Shown here one piece after another: positions 6,228 to 7,163 of a DNA stretch of 7,163 nucleotides; position 1 is the first letter of the stretch; each line of letters begins with the position of its first letter. The notes beneath the pieces were generated by a model. It worked only from the letters and a program-made list of their open reading frames with translations, was not told the origin of the DNA and made no database searches. Source of the stretch: an uncultured Clostridia bacterium. Lineage in GTDB: Bacteria > Bacillota > Clostridia > UBA1381. The position numbers were made by a program, and so were the translations under genes. The DNA is taken from contig CAKSPN010000087.1 in NCBI GenBank assembly GCA_934481375.1, forward strand, positions 1-7,163. Reading direction: 5' to 3'.

Positions 6228-7163
6228 TTTTCCGTCACCGCCTTTGTACTCTGCCATATGCTCCCATATTTCTTTCTTGGAGCCGCTCTTTTTCCTGAAC
6301 TCCGCATTTTCACGTTCAAACACGCACGCCGCTTTATACTCGCAGTATGTGCAGGCATTCTTTGTGCTGTCCTCCGAATACGGGCTTACGTCAATCTTGC
6401 CCGATTTTATATCGCTGTCAATCTCCTTTATGCTGTCCGATACGTATTCGAGAAGTCCGTCACGCTCGCTCGTTCCGTAAACCGAGCCGGCGCTCACACT
6501 GCCGTCCGCCTTAAGGCTTACGGGCGAAAAATCGCTCTTGTAGCTCTTTCTGTCGCGTGCGTCCTCGTCAACGGCATAAACCTTTTCCATATCAAATTTG
6601 CCGTCCGCAGTTTTAGGTGCGAATATAACGCCGTCAAGCTTCATATTTTTGATATGCTCCGCTCCGGCGGTATCCTCGCTCCCTTCGGGGCATTTTACAA
6701 CATCATGCTTTACCTTGTTATAAAACATTCCCGATATTTCCGCATTTTTGCCGAGCGTTTTCTTTACCGCCAGCGCATAAATAACCATCTGCATATTTAC
6801 CCTGTTGTATATATTGGCAATATCAAACTCTGTCTTGCCCGTTTTATAATCTATTATCCGCACATATTCGTTTTCGCCGTCGCTGTACGTGTCTATTCGG
6901 TCAACAATGCCCTGCACGTAAACTCCTCCGAGGTCTACCTTGTCAAATTCTTTTTCATATCCGACAGTTGTGTATTTACCCCTCTTAAGGCTCTTATGCA
7001 CCACCTCGGCGCTTTCCTTTACGGTCTTGTTTACTCTGTCGATTATATTCAGGCGCTTTTCGCAGTCGGACGGCTCTTTTGTGCGGATTTCGTCCTTTAT
7101 TCCGTTTACTATTTCCTCTATACAGCCGTTTCTCGACTCGTCCGTAAGTTTCCTCCAGCGCTC
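6225..7163 (-). CDS. addB: AddB, nuclease subunit of AddAB (C-terminal 312 residues)
   Basis: The frame is open from the right edge to TAA 6227-6225, giving the last 312 residues of a protein that is usually about 1150 long; the start and helicase-like part lie off-window. Counting from the edge, the RecB-family nuclease shows GIVDRID (85-91), IIDYKTG (103-109, with Asp105 and Lys107) and QMVIY (125-129). Near the end, C271, C274 and C280 form the C-x2-C-x5-C group that, with one Cys about 320 residues upstream in known AddB proteins, binds a 4Fe-4S cluster bracing the nuclease domain; that first Cys would fall just outside the window. The nuclease motifs separate it from the addA product, and the addB-then-addA order is the usual one. 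The one-base TAATG overlap supports equal output of the two subunits. Confidence 0.95.
   Translation of the reverse strand, partial: ERWRKLTDESRNGCIEEIVNGIKDEIRTKEPSDCEKRLNIIDRVNKTVKESAEVVHKSLKRGKYTTVGYEKEFDKVDLGGVYVQGIVDRIDTYSDGENEYVRIIDYKTGKTEFDIANIYNRVNMQMVIYALAVKKTLGKNAEISGMFYNKVKHDVVKCPEGSEDTAGAEHIKNMKLDGVIFAPKTADGKFDMEKVYAVDEDARDRKSYKSDFSPVSLKADGSVSAGSVYGTSERDGLLEYVSDSIKEIDSDIKSGKIDVSPYSEDSTKNACTYCEYKAACVFERENAEFRKKSGSKKEIWEHMAEYKGGDGK

Noticed and set aside
6225..7004. A GTG at 7004-7002 as the start of a short, separate nuclease gene
   Set aside because: The frame stays open to the right edge and continues as plausible AddB sequence, and the GTG lies inside the domain without a convincing ribosome binding site. 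It is treated as an internal codon of partial addB.
1..7163. A defence system, mobile element, CRISPR array or other accessory system
   Set aside because: All long coherent frames are housekeeping repair or envelope genes with intact motifs. No repeats with regular spacing, integrase, transposase, attachment sites or toxin-antitoxin-like pairs were seen.

Overview
The window is a tightly packed run of genes, all on the minus strand, so transcription runs from the right edge to the left. In transcription order it holds the C-terminal part of addB (right edge to 6225), complete addA (6225-2680), a small unnamed membrane/coiled-coil gene (2667-2302), complete ruvA (2255-1665), complete ruvB (1653-643), and the N-terminal part of a secreted stalk-domain/AMIN-like protein running off the left edge (628-1). 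No tRNA, rRNA, CRISPR, mobile element or long non-coding stretch is visible. The largest gap between genes is 46 nt.

Organism: the AddAB pair, strong AGGAGG-type Shine-Dalgarno sequences and a 'copper amine oxidase N-terminal-like' stalk domain joined to an apparent AMIN segment all point to a Bacillota member, most likely class Clostridia. Base composition looks moderate (mid-40s % GC by eye), and ATA and AGC codons are common. This is inference; no genus can be assigned.

Function: AddAB is the Gram-positive counterpart of RecBCD, a helicase-nuclease that resects double-strand breaks and prepares the end for RecA. RuvAB is the Holliday-junction branch-migration motor that acts at the end of the same pathway. 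Early and late recombination enzymes therefore sit in one co-directional cluster. The resolvase gene ruvC, often found next to ruvA, is not in its common place upstream of ruvA. Between the two pairs lies a single-pass membrane protein with an ideal short coiled coil, whose function cannot be read from sequence.

Expression signals: addB and addA overlap at TAATG. The addA stop is followed directly by the next gene's ribosome binding site. ruvA has its own near-consensus SigA promoter (TTGACA, 17-nt spacer, TATTAT), whose -35 box contains the stop codon of the preceding gene and which predicts a leader of only about 15 nt. ruvB starts at TTG, 7 nt after a perfect AGGAGG that overlaps the ruvA stop codon, with a hairpin just upstream. 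The secreted protein gene begins 14 nt after ruvB. The region reads as well-conserved housekeeping DNA repair rather than an accessory island; what is worth checking is the gene arrangement, the unknown membrane protein and the junction signals.
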